Below the pieces are notes generated by a model. The model did not search any database. It worked only from the letters and a program-made list of their open reading frames with translations, and was not told where the DNA came from. Position numbers and translations under genes: made by a program. Shown here one piece after another: positions 39,006-47,887 of a stretch of DNA of 53,301 bases. Source of the stretch: Photorhabdus heterorhabditis (GTDB taxonomy: Bacteria > Pseudomonadota > Gammaproteobacteria > Enterobacterales > Enterobacteriaceae); assembly GCF_018448905.1 (NCBI RefSeq), contig NZ_RCWA01000033.1:1-53301 (forward strand). The letters are read 5' to 3'. Position 1 is the first letter of the stretch, and the number at the start of each line of letters is the position of its first letter.

Positions 39006-39806
39006 ATGAATAAATTAGGTCCACTCGATCATATTGACTGTAAAAACATTCTGAAACACTGGATAGAATTCCAATTGGTGGATGAGCAAGGCAAGCCGAT
39101 TGTGAATATGCCTTACCGGTTGAGAAGTCGGGGAAATCCGCGAGATAAACGTCGGGGGGTAACGGATGGTTTTGGTATGATCCGGGAAGAAACCTTTCCA
39201 CCCCATCTGGTGAGGTTGTATATCGGTGCTCAGGAACTGGCGAATGAGATGGAGAAGCATCCGTTGCGGGAAAAACGCGGTGAAGAGGCATCGGTGGTGA
39301 AACCAAAAGCAGAAACCGAAGGTCATCAATACCGTTATGTGACGATAGGGCAAATCAGTGATGGGGTGCCGGTGCTTGATGATTGGAATGATCCTAAAAA
39401 AATTCCACCTCCCTATCATTTCCCGGACCCGGAGCCAAAAGGCTATCAGGTTCATCCGTTAAATCAGCGATATGTATTGGAAGTCTGTCCATTCCGGGCC
39501 TGGGTTTTGCAATTGCATCATCAAAAAGAGTATTCAATTGTTAATGCCTATAACCAGTGTTTGATGAGTGTATTGGCCTATGCGGGCGGGGATATCAACG
39601 TAGAAGGCTCAGTGCCTCACTTTTTTAACCGGCAGATGGTGGATGTCTCGAAGCTGCCTAATAAGGTAGAGACATTGTCGGCAACCCCGATTGTTTATGA
39701 TGTGCCAGAGATTGGTTCACCTTTACATAACGCTTTACAAGCACAACTGGAATCAGCGGAGCGAGCAATCCATGTTATCGACAATAATTACTCTAAGAAA
39801 AATTAG
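39006..39806 (+). CDS. Uncharacterised protein, possible secreted effector
   Basis: 266 residues from ATG 39006 (AGAGGCG upstream; the truncated paralogue starts at the equivalent codon). I do not recognise a named family. Residues ~15-75 (HWIEFQLVDEQGKPIVNMPYRL ... VTDGFGMIREETFP) resemble the small Ig-like N-terminal module seen in type VI secretion-associated effectors. The middle is Pro- and charge-rich (DDWNDPKKIPPPYHFPDPEPKG); the C-terminal half contains QLHHQKEYSIVNAYNQCLMS. No signal peptide or membrane helix. A truncated copy lies upstream at 38367. Effector role is inference only. Confidence 0.65.
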   Translation: MNKLGPLDHIDCKNILKHWIEFQLVDEQGKPIVNMPYRLRSRGNPRDKRRGVTDGFGMIREETFPPHLVRLYIGAQELANEMEKHPLREKRGEEASVVKPKAETEGHQYRYVTIGQISDGVPVLDDWNDPKKIPPPYHFPDPEPKGYQVHPLNQRYVLEVCPFRAWVLQLHHQKEYSIVNAYNQCLMSVLAYAGGDINVEGSVPHFFNRQMVDVSKLPNKVETLSATPIVYDVPEIGSPLHNALQAQLESAERAIHVIDNNYSKKN

Positions 39807-39918
39807 CAAAGCGGAACTGAAGTTTCGGGAAGCCTTTGAGCGCCTGAAAGCAGGTAAGACGGATATATTACCGAAAGGAACCCCGCTCAGCCAAAACTTA
39901 GATCAAATTTCAAGGTAA
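39772..39918 (+). CDS. Small ORF overlapping the end of the effector-like gene
   Basis: 48 residues from ATG 39772, overlapping the previous gene by 35 bp in another frame. Sequence KAELKFREAFERLKAGKTDILPKGTPLSQNL is well composed and looks like the beginning of a longer conserved protein family whose members continue NNVAxEAG; here it stops early with LDQISR. Probably a truncated or decaying gene. No good ribosome site is visible. Low certainty. Confidence 0.4.
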   Translation: MLSTIITLRKISKAELKFREAFERLKAGKTDILPKGTPLSQNLDQISR

Positions 39919-40078
39919 TTTAGGAAAAAATTTACACCAGTTGCTCAGTTAGACCGTCAGCAATCCACTGCGCTTTTCCGTATATATAATCATTATCATT
40001 TGTAATTAATAATAAATATCAATATGATTGTTATTATTTTTAATCGGCGGTTTTTTTACTTTCAACAAGGAAACAGTT

Positions 40079-41389
40079 ATGCCAGTTTTTCCTTTTCCAT
40101 TTAAGCCATCTGGACCTATGTCACCGATAACAACTAAGCCTTGGTCACCTTTTCCATCTTTGCCATCCGGACCTATGTCACCAATACCATCTGGACACTC
40201 ATATGGATTTATTGGAGCCTACGACGTCATGCGTGGAAAGTCTTCAGGCACATATTTTAACAAAACTGACGCCGACTTATTACCATACCATGGTGGTATA
40301 ACAATAAAGGTAGCGCCATCAGGAACGGAATATACAAATGCTGCGGGAGTTGTTAGTAAATCTCCATTTGGGCACGCATGGGTTGAATTCCAGGGAGAAT
40401 CTATCGGATGGGGTTTAGGTGACAATAAGAAAGTCGGAGGGGTTGATAACCTTACATTTCGAGACTCTATGGCCTACGATCCATCAAAGGTTGTCAGTGT
40501 CACATATCCATTATATTCAGAACCTGTTGTTGGTAATATAGAGAGATACATTTCTGAATTGAAAAATAGTAACTTTTCAGGTTTCAAAAAAGATTATAAT
40601 CTCCTGACTAATAATTGTATCGATTTTGTAAACTCTATTTTAGAAATCACAGAGTACGATAATGAATTACATTATTTAGATTACATTCAACCATTACACG
40701 GATTAACTCCAGATGGGGTGATACGTCTTTTAGATTTAGACCTAAATCAGGTGAAAGAGATTATTGAACAACACATTGATGAATTTGAAAACAAAGAAAC
40801 ACCACTTGTTATTGACTTGACCGGTGACGGCATTACTACGATACCAGAAAACGGTAATCTCTTTTTTGATCACGATAATAACGGCATTATTGAAAGTTCG
40901 GGATGGATAGAGTCAAGCAGTGCTTTTTTAGTGTGGGATAAAAATAAAGATGGGAAAATAAACAATGGAAGTGAGTTGTTTGGGAATAACTCAATATTAA
41001 AGAATGGAAACAAAGCAGATAATGGATTCACGGCATTAGCTGATCTGGATGATAACGGTGATGGTATTTTTGACCAGAATGATAGCCTATGGCATTCATT
41101 AGAGTTATGGATTGATGCGAATCGTGATGCGATAACTGACAGCGGAGAGTTACATAAATTAAGTGAATCAGGGATTTCATCTATCAATCTTGCGTATAAA
41201 GAAGATGGATTCAAAGATGTTAACGGTAATATCCATGGGTTGGAAAGTACCGTGAACTGGGATAATGGAAATGTGACTCAGATAGTGGATGTGTATTTTG
41301 CAGTGAATAAAAATAACACCATTGACTCAGTTACCCCTTACGTTGACATCATCGGGGTAAATGAGACCTTGAGTGAAGCCATTTTATGA
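40079..41389 (+). CDS. Proline-rich EF-hand protein with putative papain-like domain; probable secreted toxin
   Basis: 436 residues from ATG 40079 (AAGGAA 7 nt upstream). Residues 1-36 are a Pro/Ser repeat region (PFPFKPSGPMSP, then PFPSLPSGPMSP). Residues ~40-190 include GHAWVEF and, ~85 residues later, NNCIDFVNSI: a His ... Cys pattern of permuted papain/LRAT-type folds, possible catalytic residues. Residues ~240-350 have the FrpC/RTX-like signature VIDLTGDGITT, FFDHDNNGIIE and EF-hand loops DKNKDGKINNGSE and DDNGDGIFDQND. No Sec signal. The downstream gene overlaps by 4 bp. A toxin role is inferred from architecture and the linked partner. Confidence 0.7.
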   Translation: MPVFPFPFKPSGPMSPITTKPWSPFPSLPSGPMSPIPSGHSYGFIGAYDVMRGKSSGTYFNKTDADLLPYHGGITIKVAPSGTEYTNAAGVVSKSPFGHAWVEFQGESIGWGLGDNKKVGGVDNLTFRDSMAYDPSKVVSVTYPLYSEPVVGNIERYISELKNSNFSGFKKDYNLLTNNCIDFVNSILEITEYDNELHYLDYIQPLHGLTPDGVIRLLDLDLNQVKEIIEQHIDEFENKETPLVIDLTGDGITTIPENGNLFFDHDNNGIIESSGWIESSSAFLVWDKNKDGKINNGSELFGNNSILKNGNKADNGFTALADLDDNGDGIFDQNDSLWHSLELWIDANRDAITDSGELHKLSESGISSINLAYKEDGFKDVNGNIHGLESTVNWDNGNVTQIVDVYFAVNKNNTIDSVTPYVDIIGVNETLSEAIL

Positions 41390-41970
41390 TTAATTTCTTT
41401 TTAAAAAACAAAAAGAACTTTATTTTTTCTTTGTTACTTTTAGCTTTTACGGTGCAGAGTGCTCACATGAATAGACATAATATTCCATCAGCTATATTTA
41501 ATTACCCGGATGATTTTTTATCAGCATTATCTATCCCGATGCCTAAAAATGAAAATGACTATTTTGAGTTGGTAAGTAAAGCAGACGCCGGAGATCCAGA
41601 AGCAAATTGGATGCTCGCTGTAATACAACAAACTGTAGGTCATTATCAGGAGGCCAGTGAACGGTATCATTTATCTATTTCCAGAAATGATAAATATAAG
41701 ACAGAGTCTATGGTTAACTTAGGGTTTATTCTTGAAAAAGAAAATAAATTCTTTGAAGCTCGGTCTCTTTTTGAACAAGCCGGAGAAAGTGGTAATTTTG
41801 AAGGTTATCGTACTATTGGGACTAATTATTTGAATGGTATAGGAGTAACCCAAGACTTTAATAAGGCGGAGGAATATTATAAGAAAGCAAGTCAAATTGG
41901 ATGTGATGAATGTACACGTTTTATTAATAATTGGGATGAAATTGTTAAATTAAAAAAATCAGAAAAATAA
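41386..41970 (+). CDS. Sel1-like repeat protein, candidate immunity or accessory partner
   Basis: 194 residues starting in the ATGA overlap with the previous gene, so translation is coupled. N-terminal basic-hydrophobic segment (KNKKNFIFSLLLLAFTVQSA) is a signal peptide or anchor. Sel1/TPR-like helical repeats follow: ADAGDPEANWMLAVI, YKTESMVNLGFILEKENKF, NFEGYRTIGTNYLNGIGV, DFNKAEEYYKKASQIG. Sel1-repeat proteins are frequently paired with secreted toxins as periplasmic immunity proteins; that role here is inferred from position. Confidence 0.75.
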   Translation: MINFFLKNKKNFIFSLLLLAFTVQSAHMNRHNIPSAIFNYPDDFLSALSIPMPKNENDYFELVSKADAGDPEANWMLAVIQQTVGHYQEASERYHLSISRNDKYKTESMVNLGFILEKENKFFEARSLFEQAGESGNFEGYRTIGTNYLNGIGVTQDFNKAEEYYKKASQIGCDECTRFINNWDEIVKLKKSEK

Positions 41971-42294
41971 ATTTCGACTTGAAATAAATGGCGTAATTTT
42001 TTTTGATTAAAATCATCTAAAAATACGGCAGCTAAAATTTCCTTCTTGATAAAAGAAGGAAATGATGGCCGCAGATGATGAATAAACAACCGAATTAAAA
42101 ATTTATTATTGCTATTTTTGTTGTTAATTAGAACTAATTAATTTTAAACAGGTAAAAAAGTATGTTGAGATATTTCAAGCAGCAAGGGAATGCTGAGTTT
42201 AAAAAAAATGGAAAAGACATCGGACTGAATTAGTTAATACTCATTTTATCGATATTTTTGCAAGTCTCACGTTAGTGATGGTGAAGGAATTATT
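41971..42294. other. Intergenic stretch with a perfect 11-bp hairpin
   Basis: ATTTCCTTCTT (42037-42047) and AAGAAGGAAAT (42053-42063) form a perfect stem, perhaps ending the toxin operon, though no T-run follows. A 23-codon frame at 42162-42233 (MLRYFKQQGNAEFKK ...) has no recognised relative; it could be a small remnant of the secretion locus. Confidence 0.5.
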
Positions 42295-43527
42295 GTGAAA
42301 TTACACTTTCCGAAAGGGGAAATCACGGACGTTATCCGTGCGCGCAGCAAAATATTTTGGACTATCGGTTTATTTACCGCCTTCATCAACCTTCTGATGC
42401 TGGTTCCTTCTATCTATATGCTGCAAGTCTATGATCGAGTATTGCCCTCCAATAATGAAATGACTTTGTTAATGTTGACGCTGATTACTCTTGGTATGTT
42501 CGCCATCATGGGCGGGTTGGAATATATCCGAAGCATGGTAGTGATACGCATTGGTAATCAATTTGATATGAATCTGAATCAACGAGTTTATACCGCTTCG
42601 TATGAATCCAACTTAAAAAATGGTTCAACAAATGCCGGCCAGATGCTCAATGATTTGGCGACTATCCGCCAGTTTCTCACAGGAAATGCGCTGTTTGCTT
42701 TTTTTGATGCCCCTTGGTTTCCCGTTTATTTGTGTGTCATTTTTTTATTCAGCCCGTATTTAGGTTTGTTGGCATTAGTTGGCGCTATTATTCTGATTTC
42801 TCTAGCGGTATTGAACCCGTGGTTATCTCAGTCTCCTTTAGCTGAAGCAAGTCAGCTTTCTTTACGCTCAACTAATTTAGCCAGTACTAATTTGCGTAAT
42901 GCCGAAGTCATCGAAGCGCTTGGAATGTTATCCGTATTGCGTCATCGATGGTTTGGGTTGCATGAGCGTTTTCTGAATTTTCAGCGTATTGCCAGTGAAC
43001 GCGCCGCGTCCATTACAGCGTTAACTAAAACAGTACGTATGGCTTTACAGTCGTTGATTTTGGGCTTGGGGGGCTGGTTGGCAATTCAAGGAAATATCAC
43101 ACCAGGAATGATGATTGCAGGCTCTATTTTAATGGGAAAGACGTTATCTCCGATTGAGCAGCTAATACAGGCATGGAAGAGCTGGAGTGCCGCACGTTTA
43201 TCATGGCAGCGGTTAGATACATTATTGCAAGCCCAACCCGAACGTAAAAAAGGCATATCATTGCCTCCTCCTAAGGGATCATTGTTGTTAGAGAATGTAT
43301 CTGCAATGCCTCCCGGAACAGTACGTTCAGATCAAAACCAGACGCCGAAAAACAATGCCTATGTTTTGCAAAATCTTAATTTCGCTCTAAACAGCGGTGA
43401 AATTTTGGGAATAATTGGTCCCAGCGCATCCGGAAAATCCACATTAGCACGTTTATTGGTCGGAATTTGGCCTACTCAAGAAGGCGTAGTGCGGCTTGAT
43501 GGGGCCGATAGTTACGATATCGTTTAG
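42295..43527 (+). pseudogene. Truncated type I secretion ABC transporter (PrtD/AprD/PrtB-like)
   Basis: 410 residues against ~575 for the family, which exports RTX metalloproteases such as Photorhabdus PrtA. Six-helix membrane domain is complete (FWTIGLFTAFINLLMLVPSI ... GSILMGKTLSPIEQ). Walker A is GPSASGKST (375-383), but the frame ends after RLDGADSYDIV, before the signature and Walker B. It cannot hydrolyse ATP as such. An unusual insertion, PPGTVRSDQNQTPKNNAYV, precedes the last beta-strands. Start is GTG. No adaptor or protease genes remain alongside. Likely decayed. Confidence 0.88.
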
Positions 43528-43641
43528 AATGTGGGGATGACATTGGTAAATTGACCAGTGCAGATTATTTACAGACACTCAATGAGCAATAGGCGATCGC
43601 TGACTGCGCAATCGTTGCGAGTCAGCCTGACAGTAAAGGTT
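43528..43641. other. Scar DNA after the truncated transporter
   Basis: A 22-codon open stretch (ECGDDIGKLTSADYLQTLNE then Q and stop, 43525-43593 region) looks like the C-terminus of another gene fused by deletion; I cannot name it. A GCTGACT/AGTCAGC hairpin follows at ~43597-43625. Confidence 0.4.
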
Positions 43642-44502
43642 TCAGACCGGGGGAAAGCCAATCTTATCAAAGCGTGAATTTCGTAGTGCTTCTTTGACTC
43701 TTTTTAAGTTATCTCTGAATGTTGTGCCACGACGCAGGGTAAATCCGGTAGCTAGAACATCGATAACAGTTAATTGGGCGATTCTTGAAACCATTGGCAT
43801 ATAGATATCCGTATCTTCCGGTACATCCAGAAGAATGGCGAGCGTTGCTTCGCGAGCAAGTGGGGAATTTTGTGAGGTAATCGCGATGACCGTTGCATTA
43901 TTTTCACGCGCAAGTTGTGCCGCTTCAACCAGGCTTTTCGTCCTGCCAGTATGGGATATCAACACGACTACATCATCTTCGGCACTGTTAATACAGCTCA
44001 TCCGTTGCATCACAACGTCATCAAAATAAATAACCGGAATATTGAACCGGAAGAATTTATTCATTGCATCATGAGCAACAGCGGCAGAAGCACCTAAGCC
44101 AAAAAATGAGATTTTCCGGGCCTGAGTCAGTAAATCGACAGCCCGATTAACCGCAGTGATATCCAAATTGTTTTTTACCGTGTCCAGCGTCGCCATTACT
44201 GATTCAAATATCTTATTGGTGTAGGCGCTAACAGTGTCACTTTCTTCAACATTACGGTTTACATAAGGCGTGCCATTGGCAAGGCTTTGGGCCAGATGGA
44301 GTTTGAAATCGGGGAAACCTTTGGTATCCAGACGACGGCAAAAACGGTTAACGGTTGGTTCACTGACTTGTGCCATTTTTGCCAGCGTTGCAATACTGGA
44401 ATGAATTGCTGTTTGCGGTGAAGCCAGAATAATTTGCGCCACTTTTTTTTCTGATTTACTTAAAAATTCAATACTGTTTTGCACCCGTTCCAGTGTGTTC
44501 AT
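43642..44502 (-). CDS. hexR: Transcriptional regulator HexR (RpiR family)
   Basis: 286 residues: N-terminal RpiR-type helix-turn-helix (IATLAKMAQVSEPTVNRFCRRL, residues ~38-60) and C-terminal SIS sugar-phosphate domain (ARKISFFGLGASAAVAHDA; VVVLISHTGRTKSLVEAA). In enterobacteria it binds 2-keto-3-deoxy-6-phosphogluconate and controls zwf, edd-eda and other central-carbon genes. Divergent from zwf as in E. coli. Confidence 0.95.
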   Translation of the reverse strand: MNTLERVQNSIEFLSKSEKKVAQIILASPQTAIHSSIATLAKMAQVSEPTVNRFCRRLDTKGFPDFKLHLAQSLANGTPYVNRNVEESDTVSAYTNKIFESVMATLDTVKNNLDITAVNRAVDLLTQARKISFFGLGASAAVAHDAMNKFFRFNIPVIYFDDVVMQRMSCINSAEDDVVVLISHTGRTKSLVEAAQLARENNATVIAITSQNSPLAREATLAILLDVPEDTDIYMPMVSRIAQLTVIDVLATGFTLRRGTTFRDNLKRVKEALRNSRFDKIGFPPV

Positions 44503-44804
44503 AAAACGTAGTTACCTATGGTTTTAACGATTTCATTCAAAGGAGAAATCTATGTAAGTTTTATGAAAATATACTACTAGTAAATTGAAGCTGGCAGCAG
44601 GAAATCACAATAATTTAATATTTTTCATAAAAGTATGACAAGTGTCTAACTTTCATATTAGTAATTATCTTTCATATAAGTTGCAAAATTACATATGAAT
44701 ATAACTATTCAGTGGTGGTAGCCCCCGTTGTTAATGGAAGATTAGAGTTATTTACTATAGCTGTTTACGCGCTATAACCAAAAGGGTACATTATTGGTTA
44801 AGGC

Positions 44805-44819
44805 TGTAACAAAATTACA
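44805..44819. promoter_or_regulatory. Putative HexR operator upstream of zwf
   Basis: TGTAACAAAATTACA is an imperfect palindrome of the TGTAAT-N-ATTACA type bound by HexR. It lies 26 bp before the zwf start, within the 342-bp hexR-zwf divergent region, which holds no other recognisable feature. Confidence 0.65.
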
Positions 44820-44844
44820 ATATCCCGCAATGAGGAGATGCAAT

Positions 44845-46320
44845 ATGGCGGTTACTTCCACAGCTCAGGCTTGTGATTTAGTAATTTTTGGGGCTAAAGG
44901 GGATTTGGCTCGCCGGAAATTATTACCTTCCCTTTATCAGCTCGAGAAAGCGGGTTATATCCATCCTGAAACACGGATTATTGGTGTGGGTCGGGCTGAT
45001 TGGGATAAAAAAGCTTATACCAAAGTTGTTGAAGAAGCTTTAAATACATTTTTGCCGGAAGAATTAGATCCAAAGTTATGGCAGACGTTGAGTGCACGTT
45101 TGGCGTTTTGTAACCTGGATGTGAACGAAAAGGAAGATTTCACCAGACTGAAAAAAATTCTTAAGCAAGATAACCGGCCTGCAATCCACTATTTTGCGAT
45201 GCCACCAAGCACTTTTGGTGCTGTTTGCCACGGATTGGGTCTTGCGGGGTTGAATAAAGAGCCAAACCGAGTTGTGATGGAAAAGCCTCTGGGGACGGAT
45301 CTTGAGTCATCCAAAGCCATTAATGATGAGGTTGCTAAATATTTCAATGAGTGTCAGGTTTATCGCATTGACCATTATCTGGGCAAGGAAACGGTATTAA
45401 ACCTGTTAGCACTGCGTTTTGCCAATTCGTTGTTTGTCAATAACTGGGATCACCGGACAATTGATCATGTACAAATTACAGTAGCGGAAGAAGTCGGTAT
45501 TGAAGGTCGTTGGGGTTATTTTGATCAAGCCGGGCAGATGCGCGATATGATTCAAAATCATCTGTTACAAATTCTAACTATGATTGCTATGTCCCCACCG
45601 GCAGATTTGACAACAGACCATATCCGTGATGAGAAAGTGAAAGTATTGCGTTCCCTGCGTCGTATTGATCGCACCAATGTGCGGGAGAAAACGGTACGCG
45701 GTCAGTACACCGCCGGTTTTGTACAAGGGAGTAAAGTTCCGGGTTATCTGGAAGAAGAGGGCGCGAATCAGTCTAGCAGGACAGAAACTTTTGTCTCTAT
45801 CCGTGTCGATATTGATGACTGGCGTTGGGCCGGGGTGCCTTTCTATCTGAGAACCGGTAAACGATTGCCAACTAAATGTTCTGAAGTGGTAGTTTATTTT
45901 AAGAAACCAGCGTTGAATCTGTTTTCTGAATCTTATCAACAATTACCGCAAAACAAGCTGACTATTCGTTTGCAACCGGATGAAGGTATTGATATTGAAG
46001 TGCTGAATAAAGCACCGGGGCTTGAACATAAGCACCGTTTGCAAACCACCAAGCTGGATCTGAGTTTTTCTGAAACTTTCAATCATATTCCGTTAGCAGA
46101 TGCTTATGAAAGGCTGCTGCTGGAAGCTATGCGTGGTATTCAGGCGTTATTCGTTCGTCGTGATGAAGTGGAGGAAGCCTGGAAGTGGGTTGATTCCATT
46201 ATGGAGGCATGGGTGGCAGATAATGACGCTCCTAAGCCTTATCAGGCGGGAACATGGGGGCCAGTTGCTTCTGTTGCTATGATCACTCGTGATGGCCGTT
46301 CGTGGAATGAGTTTGAGTAA
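44845..46320 (+). CDS. zwf: Glucose-6-phosphate 1-dehydrogenase
   Basis: 491 residues from ATG 44845 (GAGGAG 8 nt upstream; E. coli length). First enzyme of the oxidative pentose phosphate pathway, producing NADPH. Nucleotide-binding VIFGAKGDLARRKLLP near residues 12-27; active-site motif RIDHYLGKE near residue 175. The GAKGDL form replaces the more common GASGDL, as also in some enterobacterial enzymes. Upstream in-frame codons overlap the HexR-like operator and are rejected. Confidence 0.97.
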   Translation: MAVTSTAQACDLVIFGAKGDLARRKLLPSLYQLEKAGYIHPETRIIGVGRADWDKKAYTKVVEEALNTFLPEELDPKLWQTLSARLAFCNLDVNEKEDFTRLKKILKQDNRPAIHYFAMPPSTFGAVCHGLGLAGLNKEPNRVVMEKPLGTDLESSKAINDEVAKYFNECQVYRIDHYLGKETVLNLLALRFANSLFVNNWDHRTIDHVQITVAEEVGIEGRWGYFDQAGQMRDMIQNHLLQILTMIAMSPPADLTTDHIRDEKVKVLRSLRRIDRTNVREKTVRGQYTAGFVQGSKVPGYLEEEGANQSSRTETFVSIRVDIDDWRWAGVPFYLRTGKRLPTKCSEVVVYFKKPALNLFSESYQQLPQNKLTIRLQPDEGIDIEVLNKAPGLEHKHRLQTTKLDLSFSETFNHIPLADAYERLLLEAMRGIQALFVRRDEVEEAWKWVDSIMEAWVADNDAPKPYQAGTWGPVASVAMITRDGRSWNEFE

Positions 46321-46341
46321 CGGGCAATAAATGAGGAACGC

Positions 46342-46424
46342 ATAACCCCAATAGATTTCAAGATGCATCGAGACGGCAAGGGAGCGCAGCCAACAAAGCA
46401 GCAACTTGAAAGATGAAGGGTATA
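46342..46424. repeat. ERIC element with central deletion
   Basis: ATAACCCCAATAGATTTC to AAGGGTATA, 83 bp. About 44 bp including the central palindrome is missing, joining GGGAGCG directly to CAGCCAACAAAG. Located downstream of zwf. Confidence 0.88.
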
Positions 46425-46439
46425 CCTTCATTGAGGCTC

Positions 46440-46466
46440 AAGCCGCGTTATAAGCGGCTTGGTCTT
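46440..46466 (+). terminator. Probable terminator after zwf
   Basis: AAGCCGC (46440-46446) pairs with GCGGCTT (46454-46460), followed by GGTCTTAT; the T-run is weak. The remaining DNA to 46670 is AT-rich and presumably holds the mdtJI promoter. Confidence 0.55.
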
Positions 46467-46670
46467 ATCGGTTTATACTGATATCTGCGCTGTTTTTTTA
46501 TTCATTTTGTGATGTTAGACGAGAAAAGAATAAAATTGAATAATTGCTTTCTATTATTCCATATGGTAGAAGTATCAAAGTAATCGACCCTATAACTTAA
46601 CCGACACTATAACTATGAGGATTCTTAGTATATCGCACAGATTGTCGGTGCGATGAAAGAATAAAATACC

Positions 46671-46769
46671 ATGAACAGCGCCAAAAGCGTCAAGTTTCAA
46701 AGTTCCACCCACGTACTTTTCCTTTCTGCCATTTTATCCAGTGAACATTACTGGTGCGGTGCATTGTAG
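46671..46769 (+). CDS. mdtU: Small upstream ORF of mdtJI (MdtU-like leader peptide)
   Basis: 32 residues: MNSAKSVKFQSSTHVLFLSA ILSSEHYWCGAL, ending 148 bp before mdtJ. E. coli mdtJI has a 34-codon upstream ORF, mdtU, whose translation controls spermidine-responsive expression of mdtJI. Size, position and the C-terminal YWCG-type ending suggest an equivalent. The alignment is from memory and the ribosome site is weak, so the call is tentative. Confidence 0.55.
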   Translation: MNSAKSVKFQSSTHVLFLSAILSSEHYWCGAL

Positions 46770-46917
46770 CGTTTGACTCCTGTTAACCGGTTTTCAACCG
46801 GTGTTTCTGTTTCGTCAAAACATCAGGTTATTTATTTTTCATCTCATGCGTAGGTGGGATTAGATTATTTGTGACTTGTGTCTTGACGTGCATATTTGCG
46901 TGTTCAGGAGAAAGAAA

Positions 46918-47334
46918 ATGATTTATTGGTTATTCCTTGCAATGGCAATTGTTACCGAAGTTATCGGTACCTTATCGATGAAACATGCCAGTGTTTCCGG
47001 TGGTGTAGCTGGCATGGCAGTTATGTACATCATGATCGCCACATCCTATATCTTGCTGGCAATGGCAGTGAAAAAAGTTGCATTGGGCGTTGCGTATGCT
47101 TTGTGGGAAGGTGTTGGCATTCTATTTATTACTGTTTTTAGTGTGATGTGGTTTGATGAATCACTGTCATTGATGAAAGTGGGCGGTTTGGCTCTGCTGG
47201 TGACAGGAATTATGCTGATTAAATCTGGCACTAAAAAAGCCACGGTCAAAAAATCAGCTGAGGCAATGAAACAGATGGCAAGTAAGGCTGTCAGTGCCGC
47301 AACCACCAAAAACAGTAAAATAAAGGAGGCATAA
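46918..47334 (+). CDS. mdtJ: Spermidine export protein MdtJ (SMR family)
   Basis: 138 residues from ATG 46918 with AGGAG 8 nt upstream. Small multidrug resistance protein with four helices; the membrane-embedded Glu14 ([13 protein letters not shown]) and YALWEGVGI are family hallmarks. Works as a heterodimer with MdtI to export spermidine. The C-terminal tail is longer and more Lys/Ala-rich than in E. coli (121 residues). A ~150-bp leader including a small ORF precedes it. Confidence 0.95.
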   Translation: MIYWLFLAMAIVTEVIGTLSMKHASVSGGVAGMAVMYIMIATSYILLAMAVKKVALGVAYALWEGVGILFITVFSVMWFDESLSLMKVGGLALLVTGIMLIKSGTKKATVKKSAEAMKQMASKAVSAATTKNSKIKEA

Positions 47335-47335
47335 C

Positions 47336-47668
47336 ATGTTGCAACAATTTGAATGGTGGCATGCTGCGTTTCTGTTTCTTGCTGTAGTGTTAGAAATTTT
47401 AGCGAATATTTTACTAAAATTTTCTGATGGTTTCAGACGTCCTTGGATGGGCATTCTCTCACTTGTTGCTGTCCTTGGGGCTTTCAGTGCGCTTGCTCAG
47501 GCAGTGAAGGGAATTGAGCTTTCTATTGCTTATGCTTTGTGGGGGGCTTTCGGTATTATCGCAACAGTTGCAGCTGGTTGGATTATGTTTAATCAACGTT
47601 TGAATGGTAAAGGTTGGGGGGGAATTGCTTTATTGCTGTTGGGGATGGTGATGATCAAGATGGCTTAA
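47336..47668 (+). CDS. mdtI: Spermidine export protein MdtI (SMR family)
   Basis: 110 residues, four helices. Glu20 ([16 protein letters not shown]) and YALWGAFGI are conserved. It starts one base after the mdtJ stop codon, so the heterodimer partners are co-translated. Ribosome site AAAGGAGG overlaps the mdtJ end. Confidence 0.96.
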   Translation: MLQQFEWWHAAFLFLAVVLEILANILLKFSDGFRRPWMGILSLVAVLGAFSALAQAVKGIELSIAYALWGAFGIIATVAAGWIMFNQRLNGKGWGGIALLLLGMVMIKMA

Positions 47669-47887
47669 GCCATAGTGTAACCCAATCTGGGGGAGTGTGA
47701 TTTACAGCGATTGTTTTAATTTTTTAGCTTCTGATGCAGCTTATAATTATTTTTTCTCTGCTCAGATATTTTAATTAAATACTGTATGTCGCCTCCCTTT
47801 TTAATTTTAAAAATCAGGGCAAAGATATATATCTGCTGGTATACAACTATTTTGCATAATAGCCAGCAGATATAGATAAAATGACTT

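Noticed and set aside
44503-44844. Possible riboswitch in the hexR-zwf intergenic region
   Set aside because: No conserved riboswitch core seen; palindromic TGTAA/TTACA elements fit protein operators better.
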